A stretch of 23,921 nt of DNA, taken from positions 1 to 23,921 of the forward strand of contig JALHTN010000120.1 of NCBI GenBank assembly GCA_022865865.1, given 5' to 3'. Shown in pieces: positions 10,963 to 18,936 of this stretch (positions are counted from its first letter, which is position 1; each line of letters opens with the position of its first letter). The position numbers and the translations under genes were made by a program. The notes beneath the pieces are model-generated. The model was not told where the DNA came from, made no database searches, and worked only from the letters and a program-made list of their open reading frames with translations. This DNA comes from Anaerolineales bacterium (GTDB lineage Bacteria; Chloroflexota; Anaerolineae; Anaerolineales; UBA4823).

Positions 10963-13362
10963 ATGAAATACGGTTATTTTGATGACGGAGCAAAAGAATA
11001 TGTGATCACCAAGCCCGATACCCCGTTATCGTGGAGCAATTATCTGGGTTCAACAGAGTATGGGGCGATTATCACGAATAATGCCGGTGGCTACGGTTTC
11101 TACCAATCGGGTGCGCGGGGACGTTTTCTCCGTCTGCGCTTCAATAGTGTTCCCATGGACCAACCAGGCCGCTACTTCTATTTACGTGATAGAGATAATG
11201 GCGATTATTGGTCTGCATCCTGGCAGCCTGTCGGCAAACCCCTAGACAAGTTCCAATCCACCTGCCGGCATGGCACTGCATATACGGTTATTGAATCCCA
11301 ATATTCAGAAATCTCCACCGAAGCGACATACTTTGTTCCCCTGGAGCAAGCTTTCGAGTACTGGCGTTTGAAGGTCACCAACCAGAGCGAGCGGCAGCGA
11401 GATCTCTCGGTTTTCTCTTTTTGCGAGTTCACCAACCAATGGGATACGTACCAGGACCGGGTCAACCTGCAATACTCACTCTTTATAGTGCGCGGTGAGT
11501 TAACGGGTGATGGTTTGCTGCGGGTGGCTATCCAGGATAATTTGACCCCAGATTCAGACGGATTCTTTATTCATGACATCGCTCGACATACCTGGATGGG
11601 ATTGATAGGTGCCTCGATAGATGGGTATGACACCAGCCGGGAAGCTTTCTTGGGTCCGTATAGGGGTTACCATAATCCGCTGGTCGTCGAAGAAGGTCAG
11701 AGTTCCAATAGCAACGCATACGGAGATAATGCCTGCGGCAGCTTGGCAGCAAGCCTTTCCCTCCAGCCGGGCGAGTCGCGCGAATTCTTAGTAATGCTCG
11801 GTATCGGTGATGCTCGGACTATGGGGAAGCGGATAATTACTGAATTCGGATCTTTGGAGCGAGCCGATGTCGAACTGCAGAAATTAAAATCTCATTGGCA
11901 TGCAAAACTGGATAGTTTGGTTGTCGAAACTCCGGACGAAGATTTGAATCATACGGTCAATGTATGGGGTTTATATAACTGTCTGGTCACCTTCGCCTGG
12001 TCTCGAGCCGCCAGCCTGGTTTACAACGGTGAACGCGATGGGCTTGGCTTTCGTGATTCTGTCCAGGATATATTGGGGATCGTTGCTGCTATCCCTGAAG
12101 AAGCCCGGGCACGCCTGGAGCTGATGCTTACTGGTCAATTAGCTAATGGCGGAGCGATGCCGATTGTTAAGCCTTTCGAACATCGTCCTGGCCATGAATT
12201 AGCCCCGCATCCGGAAGAGTATCGATCCGATGATTGCCTGTGGTTCTTCAACGCCATCCCCGCATACGTGAATGAAACCGGTGACTTGACATTTTATAAC
12301 AGGGTGCTGCCCTACGCTGACCAGGGTGAGGCCACTGTTTTCGGTCATTTACGCCGCGCATTGGAATTCAATTTGGAGCGCACCGGAAAAAATGGACTGC
12401 CTTGCGGCTTGTCCGCAGATTGGAATGACACCTTAAGGCTTGGTTATCATGGGGAAAGCTTGTTTGTTGCCTTCCAATTACGGTTTGGATTGACAACCTA
12501 TGCTCAGATAGCAGAGGTTTTAGATAAACCTGAGCAGACTGCCTGGGCACTTGCTGAACGTGAACAACTGGATACCAATATACAAGCCTGCGCCTGGGAT
12601 GGGGATTGGTTTATCTGGGCGATCGGTGAAGATAGCACGGTTTACGGCACCCACCAATATGAGGAAGGGCAAGTTTACCTGAACACTCAGGTCTGGTCGG
12701 TGATCAGTGAAGCTGCTACTCCGGAACAGGCTGTTCGCTGCATGCAAACCGTCCAAGAACATTTGGCTACACCCTACGGCTTAATGCTTTGTGCTCCACC
12801 AATTATCAAGACTTCTATTGAAGTTATGCGCGCAGTGGTTTTTAACCCCGGCATCAAAGAGAATGCTGGTATCTTCAACCATACACAAGGCTGGGGTGTG
12901 ATGGCGGCCTGTATGTTAGGTGATGGCGACCGGGCTTATGAATACTACCGGGCAACCATGCCAGCAGCGTACAATGACCGTGCCGAGCTGCGCCAGATTG
13001 AACCCTATGTGCAGGGTCAGACAACTTACTCAACCTTCTCTCCACGAGCTGGTAATACCCGCAATTCCTGGCTGACCGGCGCGGCAGCCTGGGCATACTA
13101 CAGTGCAACCCAGTACATCCTAGGGATAAAACCCGAGATAAATGGCTTACGGATCGACCCTTGCATCCCATCAGGGTGGAATGGTTTCTCAGCTTCACGC
13201 CAATTTAGAGGCCAGATGTTTCACATCACTGTACATAATCCCCATAATGTCTGCCAGGGAGTCGGAAAGATGATTATCGATGGGGAAGAAGTGCTGGGAA
13301 ACTTAATCCCTGTAAATTTGGCTGGGAAGGAGCACCAGGTGGAGGTATGGCTGGGTACCTGA
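10963..13362 (+). CDS. GH94 family disaccharide phosphorylase (second paralogue)
   Basis: A 799-residue intact GH94 protein. Its opening (YGYFDDGAKEYVITKPDTP) is nearly the same as in the interrupted upstream paralogue. The (alpha/alpha)6 barrel carries GLGFRDSVQDILGI and SADWNDTLRLGYHGES, with the catalytic acid at aspartate 489. The C-terminal part (NSWLTGAAAWAYYSATQYILGIKPEINGL) is complete. It differs from the upstream copy around the substrate loops: NQDLLGF is replaced by VQDILGI, and CLNLNCFS by TLRLGYHGE. It therefore probably acts on a different beta-disaccharide, perhaps a chitobiose- or laminaribiose-like substrate. The sequence alone does not decide this. It is the last gene of the + strand sugar cluster and converges on the gluconokinase gene 37 bp away. 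Confidence 0.87.
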   Translation: MKYGYFDDGAKEYVITKPDTPLSWSNYLGSTEYGAIITNNAGGYGFYQSGARGRFLRLRFNSVPMDQPGRYFYLRDRDNGDYWSASWQPVGKPLDKFQSTCRHGTAYTVIESQYSEISTEATYFVPLEQAFEYWRLKVTNQSERQRDLSVFSFCEFTNQWDTYQDRVNLQYSLFIVRGELTGDGLLRVAIQDNLTPDSDGFFIHDIARHTWMGLIGASIDGYDTSREAFLGPYRGYHNPLVVEEGQSSNSNAYGDNACGSLAASLSLQPGESREFLVMLGIGDARTMGKRIITEFGSLERADVELQKLKSHWHAKLDSLVVETPDEDLNHTVNVWGLYNCLVTFAWSRAASLVYNGERDGLGFRDSVQDILGIVAAIPEEARARLELMLTGQLANGGAMPIVKPFEHRPGHELAPHPEEYRSDDCLWFFNAIPAYVNETGDLTFYNRVLPYADQGEATVFGHLRRALEFNLERTGKNGLPCGLSADWNDTLRLGYHGESLFVAFQLRFGLTTYAQIAEVLDKPEQTAWALAEREQLDTNIQACAWDGDWFIWAIGEDSTVYGTHQYEEGQVYLNTQVWSVISEAATPEQAVRCMQTVQEHLATPYGLMLCAPPIIKTSIEVMRAVVFNPGIKENAGIFNHTQGWGVMAACMLGDGDRAYEYYRATMPAAYNDRAELRQIEPYVQGQTTYSTFSPRAGNTRNSWLTGAAAWAYYSATQYILGIKPEINGLRIDPCIPSGWNGFSASRQFRGQMFHITVHNPHNVCQGVGKMIIDGEEVLGNLIPVNLAGKEHQVEVWLGT

Positions 13363-13399
13363 CCCGTTAACAAAGCCCCTCCACATCGACAGATCTTCT

Positions 13400-13924
13400 T
13401 CATTCTCTCTCGTTATCCTGGTTAAAATACGGTTCTGACCCTAAATAACCGATGATCTCTTGGATAATCGTTTCGACAGCTTGATCGATATTTACTACCA
13501 GCGCTTTTGAAGGAGTTTCTAAAGTATTAAATTGGCTTTTCAGCATTTCAGGCTTCATGTAATGATCTTTTCTGGTCTGCATCCTGCTCCAGATAAGATC
13601 AAAATCCCCTTTGAGAAATACAAATAATAAACCTTCATTACCAAATCGTAACTGTTGGCGATACTTCGTTTTCAAGGCGGAACATGCCACGACAAGATTT
13701 TCATCGGCTCGGAGTTTCTCAGAAATCAGATCATGTAAAGTTTCTAACCAGTTTGTTCGATCAACATCATTGAGCGGTATTCCCTTAGACATTTTGCAAA
13801 CATTTTCTGGGGAATGAAAATCATCCCCGTCATAGAACGGCCAACCCAGCTGCTCGGATAAGGCTTGACCGATGCTGGTCTTTCCACAACCAGAGACTCC
13901 CATAAAAACTAATGCTGTTGCCAT
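13400..13924 (-). CDS. gntK: Gluconokinase (ATP-dependent, GntK/IdnK type)
   Basis: A 174-residue small P-loop kinase. Walker A GVSGCGKTS is at residues 9-17, followed by the gluconate-kinase signatures DGDDFHSPENVCKMSKGIPLND, DRTNWL and CSALKTKYRQQLR, and later HYMKPEMLKSQF. By family it phosphorylates D-gluconate to 6-phosphogluconate, feeding the pentose phosphate or Entner-Doudoroff route. Its start codon lies 3 bp after the stop of the LarA-family gene, so the two are co-transcribed and probably translationally linked. The last 15 or so residues (EPYFNQDNERE) are polar and extend slightly beyond the usual end. It converges with the upstream-strand GH94 gene; no clear terminator is visible in the 37 bp between them. 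Confidence 0.92.
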   Translation of the reverse strand: MATALVFMGVSGCGKTSIGQALSEQLGWPFYDGDDFHSPENVCKMSKGIPLNDVDRTNWLETLHDLISEKLRADENLVVACSALKTKYRQQLRFGNEGLLFVFLKGDFDLIWSRMQTRKDHYMKPEMLKSQFNTLETPSKALVVNIDQAVETIIQEIIGYLGSEPYFNQDNERE

Positions 13925-13927
13925 GGC

Positions 13928-15214
13928 TTATTCTTGATACAACCTGTATAAAATCTCCCCGGCTTTCGGTACAAATAATATTCCTTCATCTTCCCGGTTT
14001 TGCCACTGCGTGATATCAACCTCTCCTGGATCCAAATAACCTAATCCCAATTTTCGGCAATCTTCTTCAGAAATCTGACTGGCTAGGGTTGCCTTTACTC
14101 TAGGGGATTCAATCCCGTCTTTGTATTTTCCATCCCCGCGTACATGGGTGCTGTGAGCTAACACCCCAAGAGGGATATGCTCAAATCGATCCCATTGGCT
14201 CAAGAAGTATTCCAGGACATGGTAACCCACCTCATAAATATATTTCCCATGGGTTCTGCTGACGTAATTGAGATGCGGCGCGTATATGATCACCTCGCCC
14301 CCATCTCCCACAACAGGTTCCACCTTGTAAAATGCTTTTGCACAAGTCCACAATTCATCATACATTGGTAGCGCCTGTGAGAGCACACGTTTAAAAGGTT
14401 TATCGAACCACTTGATGTGACATTTAGAGGATAAATCCGCGGCTGCTGACCAGGCCTCGTAGACATCACCGATAAATACCCCATCCAACCCTTCTTCATT
14501 CACAACCAGTCCAATAAGTGTAATTGGAATTGGCACAGTTTCGGCAGCCGCATGGATCATGTTCCGCACCGGTGTGTGCTTTATCCCAATTGTGCTCCCC
14601 ACACCAGCCAATGCCCCCATCCAATGAGTTGCATTGATCATTTTCATCCCAGAGATGCCGGGAAATAGATACTTCGCTCCACCTGAGAATCCAGCTACTT
14701 CATGCGGGGATGTTGGTCCCAGGATCAAGATATGATCATATTGGAAAATAATTTGATTGATCGTCACTGGAATGTCCCCACCCAAGGTAGGATGCCAGAA
14801 CGGCCCAGCAATTTCCTTGATTCTGCTCTCCGACAACTTTCCAACCTCTATTAATGTGTCAGGCGAGTTCCAGCTGTGATTGAATAAGCCAATATGACGA
14901 AACTCTGAAATTCGCTCTTCCTGGCTAATACCTACCAGTTTACAAAGCTGCTCTTCTGATAACGGGGGATGAGTGCCAAGTGCGACGAGGAAATCGATCT
15001 TTCCCACATCCCTTAGCACATTTACCAGCAAGCGGAAAAGCTCCGCCAGCGGGATTGAACGCGTATGATCGGGAATGATCACGACAACTTTTTGACCGGA
15101 AAATTGTTTTTCTAATCCTCCGGTAAAAGCCTGTATCACCTCTTCCTGGCTCAATACCTTATTTTTAGGTGCTTGCGCTTGTGCGAACATATTATTCACA
15201 TACGAAGTATACAC
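13928..15214 (-). CDS. LarA-family nickel-pincer hydroxyacid racemase/epimerase
   Basis: A 428-residue member of the lactate racemase superfamily. Visible family motifs are PDHTRSIP, ALGTHPPLSEEQL (histidine 82) and GPTSPHEVAGFSGGAKYLFPG. In the last, histidine 171 and lysine 181 keep the 10-residue spacing of H174 and K184 of the Lactobacillus enzyme, where the lysine anchors the pyridinium-dithiodicarboxylate nickel cofactor. The family includes racemases for lactate and malate and a D-gluconate 2-epimerase. With gluconokinase 3 bp downstream, an aldonate (mannonate/gluconate) epimerase is the more attractive reading, but this is inference. The start is uncertain: GTG 15214 gives the longest form, while an ATG nine codons in is possible, and neither has a good Shine-Dalgarno. 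Cofactor genes larB, larC and larE are not in the window. Confidence 0.85.
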   Translation of the reverse strand: MYTSYVNNMFAQAQAPKNKVLSQEEVIQAFTGGLEKQFSGQKVVVIIPDHTRSIPLAELFRLLVNVLRDVGKIDFLVALGTHPPLSEEQLCKLVGISQEERISEFRHIGLFNHSWNSPDTLIEVGKLSESRIKEIAGPFWHPTLGGDIPVTINQIIFQYDHILILGPTSPHEVAGFSGGAKYLFPGISGMKMINATHWMGALAGVGSTIGIKHTPVRNMIHAAAETVPIPITLIGLVVNEEGLDGVFIGDVYEAWSAAADLSSKCHIKWFDKPFKRVLSQALPMYDELWTCAKAFYKVEPVVGDGGEVIIYAPHLNYVSRTHGKYIYEVGYHVLEYFLSQWDRFEHIPLGVLAHSTHVRGDGKYKDGIESPRVKATLASQISEEDCRKLGLGYLDPGEVDITQWQNREDEGILFVPKAGEILYRLYQE

Positions 15215-15492
15215 ACCGAGGCAGAATACTTATCCTCATCGCCACCTGACTGATACTGGTTCAGGGGTGAGAGGTGTGTGCTGATCATCCAAGTACTGGT
15301 CTCTCTGGGATGTGCTCTTCAACGGGGTCACAACACACAGGTATTTCGGGGGATCACAATGGATATTGACTCCATTATAGTGTTTACAAGAATACCCAGG
15401 GTTTGTCAAGAATCAGTTATCTCTTGTGATACTATTGCGGAAAATATCCGACTGCATTCCCTAACAGCAGTCGAAGAGATGAAGGACGTAAT
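15215..15492. other. Divergent intergenic region between the larA-like and GH4 genes
   Basis: These 278 bp separate the two outward-facing gene pairs and must hold promoters for both. On the + strand two sigma-70-like candidates are visible: ATCACA (15353) with a 17-bp spacer to TATAGT (15376-15381), and TTGTCA (15403) with 19 bp to GATACT (15428-15433) with an extended TG. No convincing operator palindrome or RNA gene was found. Confidence 0.5.
15353..15381 (+). promoter_or_regulatory. Candidate sigma-70-type promoter for the GH4-kinase pair
   Basis: ATCACA at 15353-15358 and TATAGT at 15376-15381 are separated by 17 bp. The -10 element matches the consensus at 5 of 6 positions and the -35 at 4 of 6. 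It lies about 110 bp upstream of the GH4 start. A second candidate with an extended -10 lies at 15403-15433. Chance matches in a 278-bp spacer are possible. Confidence 0.3.
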
Positions 15493-16791
15493 ATGAAGGT
15501 CTCTGTCATTGGGGGCGGATCCACGTATACTCCAGAACTGGTCAAAGGCTTCCTTGATCGGGTGCACGAATTCCCGCTCCGTGACCTGTGGTTGATAGAT
15601 ATCGATGAACAGCGGCTTGAAATTGTGGGGGGATTTGTTCAGCGAATGGTGCAAGCCAATGGATCACCTTTCAAGGTGGTATTGAGTACTGACCAACGCG
15701 AGTCGGTTATGGATTCAAGCTATGTAATCATTCAACTTCGTGTTGGGCAAATGCAGGCACGGCGCGAGGATGAGTACCTGGGTCAGCGGCATGGATTGAT
15801 TGGTCAAGAGACCACCGGTGTGGGAGGTATGTCAAAAGCGCTGCGCACTATCCCGATCATCCTCGATATTGCTGAAGATATGCGCGAGCTAGCGAGATCC
15901 AAAGCTCTGCTGGTAAACTTCACCAACCCTGCAGGATTGGTCACCCAGGCATTACATCAATATGCACCGGAGGTCAAATCAGTGGGGGTGTGCAATGTGG
16001 CGATTACCACAAAGATGGAAATCCTCGAATGTTTTAAAAGAGAATTTGGAGAGCGGATCGATCCACAGCGAGCAATGCTAGACACGCTCGGCCTGAACCA
16101 TCTCTCCTGGCATCGCGGATTTACCATTGACGGGGAAGATTTCTGGCCGCAGATTTTCGCAATCCATATGGCTGAAGCAAGACAAAATCCAACAGACAGC
16201 TGGGATCCGTATACGCTTGAAGTGCTGGGAATGTTACCCAATTATTATTTAAAGTATTTCTATTACACCGATCGCATCTTGAAACAACAGGATGATTGGC
16301 CGCCATCGAGAGCTGAAGAAGTTATGCAAGTCGAAGAAGATCTACTTCGCATGTATGCGGATCCAAAATTAGAAGAACCACCGGAAGAATTAATGAAACG
16401 CGGTGGTGCCTATTATTCCACCGCGGCCACCCAGCTGCTTAATGCACATTTCAATGATTTGAACGAGACCCATGTGCTCAATGTGGTGAATAACGGTGCA
16501 GTCCAGGAGTGGCCAGCTGACTGGGTATTGGAAATGCCTGCGAAGGTGAGCCGGGAAAGAATCCACCCCATACCTGCAGATCCTTTGCCGCCAGTATGTT
16601 TCGGTCTGATAGCCCAGGTGAAGGCCTATGAGCTGCATACTGTTGAAGCAGCAGTTCATGGAGATCGGCAGGCTGCATACCAGGCACTGCTGGCGCATCC
16701 TTTGGGGCCTGAAGCAGATAAGATTCAGGCAGTGATGGATGACATGCTGAACACCCATCGCCAATATTTGCCAAATTTTTGGAAAACATAA
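15493..16791 (+). CDS. Glycoside hydrolase family 4 (6-phospho-beta-glucosidase type)
   Basis: A 432-residue NAD- and metal-dependent glycosidase. The Rossmann start VSVIGGGSTYTPELVKGF, the loop QETTGVGG, NFTNPAG, the metal-site cysteine in GVCNV (cysteine 167) and the histidine in GLNHLSW (histidine 203) are diagnostic of GH4. The CNV variant groups with the phospho-beta-glucosidase side rather than the alpha-glucosidase/galactosidase side (CHS). These enzymes cleave glycosides through redox-assisted elimination and usually need a 6-phosphorylated sugar. A GAAGGA Shine-Dalgarno 6 nt before ATG 15493 supports the start. The kinase gene begins 9 bp downstream, so the two are one operon. No PTS gene is in the window to provide a phosphorylated substrate. 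Confidence 0.9.
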   Translation: MKVSVIGGGSTYTPELVKGFLDRVHEFPLRDLWLIDIDEQRLEIVGGFVQRMVQANGSPFKVVLSTDQRESVMDSSYVIIQLRVGQMQARREDEYLGQRHGLIGQETTGVGGMSKALRTIPIILDIAEDMRELARSKALLVNFTNPAGLVTQALHQYAPEVKSVGVCNVAITTKMEILECFKREFGERIDPQRAMLDTLGLNHLSWHRGFTIDGEDFWPQIFAIHMAEARQNPTDSWDPYTLEVLGMLPNYYLKYFYYTDRILKQQDDWPPSRAEEVMQVEEDLLRMYADPKLEEPPEELMKRGGAYYSTAATQLLNAHFNDLNETHVLNVVNNGAVQEWPADWVLEMPAKVSRERIHPIPADPLPPVCFGLIAQVKAYELHTVEAAVHGDRQAAYQALLAHPLGPEADKIQAVMDDMLNTHRQYLPNFWKT

Positions 16792-16800
16792 AAGGTCTTT

Positions 16801-17778
16801 ATGAAATACTATTTTGGTGCTGATATCGGCAGCTCAAAAACGCAAATCCTGATCGCGGATGAACGTGGTCAAATAGCAGGTACTGGTTTGGCGGGACCAG
16901 GTAATCATCAAACTGTCGGATATGAGGGCATGTACTCAGCGTTGCAGGATGGTATCACTCAGGCGCTTGATGAGGCCAGGATCACGGTTAAGGATATCTC
17001 TGGTTCGGGTTTCGGTATCTCTGGTTATGATTGGCCTTCGGACGAACCTGAGATGGTTGAAACCATAAACAGGTTGAACCTGCAGGCCCCTTTTGAAATG
17101 CATAACGATGCCATACTTGGGCTGGTGGCTGGTGCTGAGCAGGGATGGGGGATTGCGGTTGTATCCGGATCCGGTTGCAACTGCTGGGGCTGGGATCGCG
17201 ATCGAAAGCATATTGGACGTGTGACCGGTTTTGGGGATTTGACCGGTGAGGCAGCTGGTAGTACGGAGCTGGTTTACCGCGCCATGCAGCTGGTTGCCTA
17301 TGCATGGACAAAACGTGGTCAGGAGACTGCCTTGACTCAGGTATTTATCGACTATGTCGGTGCCAAAGATACCGTTGATCTTCTGGAAGGTTACACGACG
17401 GGTCGCATCCGGGTCGATGGTAGCGCTGCGCCTCTAGTTTTTCAAGTTGCGGAAGCGGGCGATCCTGTTGCTGGGAAGTTGATTCACTGGGCTGGCAGTG
17501 AATTGGGCGAGCTGGCCAAGGCGGTGATCCGCCAACTGAATTTTCAAGATATTAATTTCGATATTGTGTTGGTTGGCAGCATGTTCGAGGGAGGATCATT
17601 GCTAGTTGATCCGATGCGGGAAACCATTCAGCAGCTGGCACCTGGAGCGCGCCTGGTGAAATTGAGCGTACCACCCGTGATTGGGGCACTGCTGCTTGGC
17701 ATGCAGTCTGGCAGATTGCAACCAACTCCTGAAATCCGAAAGATGTTGACCGATAGTTTTGCGAGAGGGCCGCGTTGA
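16801..17778 (+). CDS. BadF/BadG/BcrA/BcrD ATPase-family sugar kinase (N-acetylglucosamine kinase-like)
   Basis: A 325-residue member of the actin-like ATPase fold. The phosphate-1 motif GADIGSSKTQ lies near the N-terminus. The adenosine/phosphate-2 region VVSGSGCNCWGW and the loop GFGDLTGEAAG match the N-acetylglucosamine kinase-like branch rather than the CoA-ester dehydratase activators, because the iron-sulfur cysteine arrangement of the latter is missing. An AAAAGGT ribosome site overlaps the GH4 stop region and the gap is 9 bp, so it is co-expressed with the GH4 gene. Likely role: ATP-dependent phosphorylation of a hexose, amino sugar or a beta-glucoside. The last option would supply the phosphorylated substrate for GH4, but the substrate cannot be read from sequence. 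Confidence 0.83.
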   Translation: MKYYFGADIGSSKTQILIADERGQIAGTGLAGPGNHQTVGYEGMYSALQDGITQALDEARITVKDISGSGFGISGYDWPSDEPEMVETINRLNLQAPFEMHNDAILGLVAGAEQGWGIAVVSGSGCNCWGWDRDRKHIGRVTGFGDLTGEAAGSTELVYRAMQLVAYAWTKRGQETALTQVFIDYVGAKDTVDLLEGYTTGRIRVDGSAAPLVFQVAEAGDPVAGKLIHWAGSELGELAKAVIRQLNFQDINFDIVLVGSMFEGGSLLVDPMRETIQQLAPGARLVKLSVPPVIGALLLGMQSGRLQPTPEIRKMLTDSFARGPR

Positions 17779-17817
17779 AGGGGGCAGAGCACCGCAAGAA
17801 ACTACTCGAACGGTACC

Positions 17818-18097
17818 GAATACGGTTCTGGACAGGTCCGGTTTTAGATGACCCCGGAAGGACTCGAACCTTCAACCTGGTCCTGACAGGAATAAGCCCT
17901 GTTAGGGTGCATCCTGGAAGGTCTATTCCTTTCAGGCCGCGTCCTGTAAGGGACTTATCCTTGCAGGGGCTAACGATTAAGAGACCCAGAGGTTAACATC
18001 TATCCCTTGCATCTATTGAATAGGGGTATCTACTGAATAATCCCCGCAATTGGGGGGTTTCAGGTGACCCCTAGCGGACCTGTTCCGAACCGCCTTC
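17818..18097. repeat. Imperfect inverted repeat bracketing a non-coding element
   Basis: The 24-bp arm at 17818-17841 pairs with the reverse complement of 18074-18097 at 19 of 24 positions, including the unbroken core ACAGGTCCG. The 280-bp interval contains only structured non-coding sequence. This looks like a small non-autonomous, MITE-like element, but no target-site duplication is visible and no transposase is near. Confidence 0.4.
17882..17967. repeat. Six-unit CCTNNNAGG array forming a long hairpin
   Basis: Six nonamers occur in order: CCTGACAGG (17882), CCTGTTAGG (17898), CCTGGAAGG (17913), CCTTTCAGG (17928), CCTGTAAGG (17943) and CCTTGCAGG (17959). The spacers are 7, 6, 6, 6 and 7 nt. 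The first pairs with the last, the second with the fifth, and the third with the fourth, so the 86 nt fold into one imperfect hairpin with a 6-nt loop TCTATT. Function is unknown; it could be a dispersed repeat, a transcript-stability element or a protein-binding array. Confidence 0.7.
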
Positions 18098-18348
18098 CCC
18101 ATAGTTTTTGGGGTAAAAACCATCAATGGGGGCAATGGGTCTCTAAGAAATTATTTGTCCGCATGATAATAATCAAATCCGAAATCGTCAAGTAATGCTG
18201 GCCTTACCAATTTGGTTTCCCATACACTATTTATACAATTCAAGACGTAGTGGTGGTAGGTTTTTATCATAACCGCGAAAACATCCTGGCACTTTTTTGA
18301 TACTATATAAATGAAGGTTTTCCAATTGACTGGTGTCTAATAGTATGA

Positions 18349-18936
18349 ATGCTCATTATGGATAGCAAGGAACTTCTGGCGCAGTGTCGAGCTGGTGACA
18401 GGGTGGCGGTTGATCAGCTAGTTCAAGAATATCAGCCGCAACTTTTTCGCCTGGCACTTTCGATTCTTGATGATGGCAGCCAGAATGGAAGCGCTGATGC
18501 CCAGGAAGTTACCCAATATGCGCTGTTGGCGGCGCTGCGTTCCCTGGATTCCTATCGAGGTGAAGCCAAGTTATCTACCTGGCTGTATTCGATCACTGTA
18601 AATTTGTGCCGCAATCACATCCGGACACGCCAACGTCGGGAGCGGGTCCGCAACCTCTTCGAGCGGCTGACCACCCCCATCGAAGATGCTCCCTCCCAAC
18701 CCGAAGACGTGATCATTCGAAAGCAGGCTGATTTTAGCCTTTTCAGTATTGTGCAATCATTGAATGAAAAACATCGCCTACCAGTCATCTTGCGCTATTA
18801 CCACAATTGTTCAGTGGCTGAAATTGCTCAAATATTAGATATCCCCGAAGGAACTGTACATTCTCGTCTGAATACAGCCCGTAAAAAGGTGCGAAACTGT
18901 CTCGAATCTGATAAGAATAAGGAAAGTGGTTTATGA
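18349..18936 (+). CDS. ECF-type RNA polymerase sigma factor
   Basis: A 195-residue sigma-70-family factor with only regions 2 and 4. Region 2 runs from LVQEYQPQLFRLALSIL through AQEVTQYALLAALRSLDSYRGEAKLSTWLYSITVNLCRN. Region 4 is the helix-turn-helix YYHNCSVAEIAQILDIPEGTVHSRLNTARKKV. The start is either ATG 18349 or the in-frame ATG 18358, and neither has a clear Shine-Dalgarno. The stop overlaps the next start as ATGA, so the downstream protein, which begins with a zinc-finger anti-sigma domain, is its probable partner and regulator. Such factors often activate their own operon, but no repeated ECF-type promoter could be identified upstream. Confidence 0.93.
   Translation: MLIMDSKELLAQCRAGDRVAVDQLVQEYQPQLFRLALSILDDGSQNGSADAQEVTQYALLAALRSLDSYRGEAKLSTWLYSITVNLCRNHIRTRQRRERVRNLFERLTTPIEDAPSQPEDVIIRKQADFSLFSIVQSLNEKHRLPVILRYYHNCSVAEIAQILDIPEGTVHSRLNTARKKVRNCLESDKNKESGL

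Larger units (their letters stand above)
17779..18348. other. 570-bp non-coding region with nested repeats
   Basis: No convincing gene lies here. From left to right it holds the left arm of an inverted repeat (17818-17841), a tRNA T-arm-like motif (17857-17873), a long hairpin made of six CCTNNNAGG nonamers (17882-17967), a 12-bp direct repeat ATCTAYTGAATA at 18011 and 18028, and a small CCCC/GGGG hairpin at 18042-18055. The right inverted-repeat arm follows at 18074-18097. The AT-rich stretch 18100-18348 ahead of the sigma factor has no obvious promoter of the standard type. Confidence 0.6.

Noticed and set aside
15278..15496. A 72-residue + strand open frame upstream of GH4.
   Set aside because: No ribosome site or recognisable protein features; it covers the divergent promoter region and overlaps the GH4 start.
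17850..17930. A functional tRNA gene on the minus strand.
   Set aside because: Only the T arm and a possible 3' acceptor strand are visible; no matching 5' acceptor, D arm or anticodon arm can be formed.
17882..17967. A CRISPR array.
   Set aside because: The units are 9 bp and degenerate and the gaps are only 6-7 nt, far from CRISPR repeat and spacer sizes; no cas gene is near.
17775..17996. A 73-residue + strand open frame after the kinase.
   Set aside because: It runs through the hairpin array and the inverted repeat, has no ribosome site, and overlaps the kinase stop; its composition follows the repeats.
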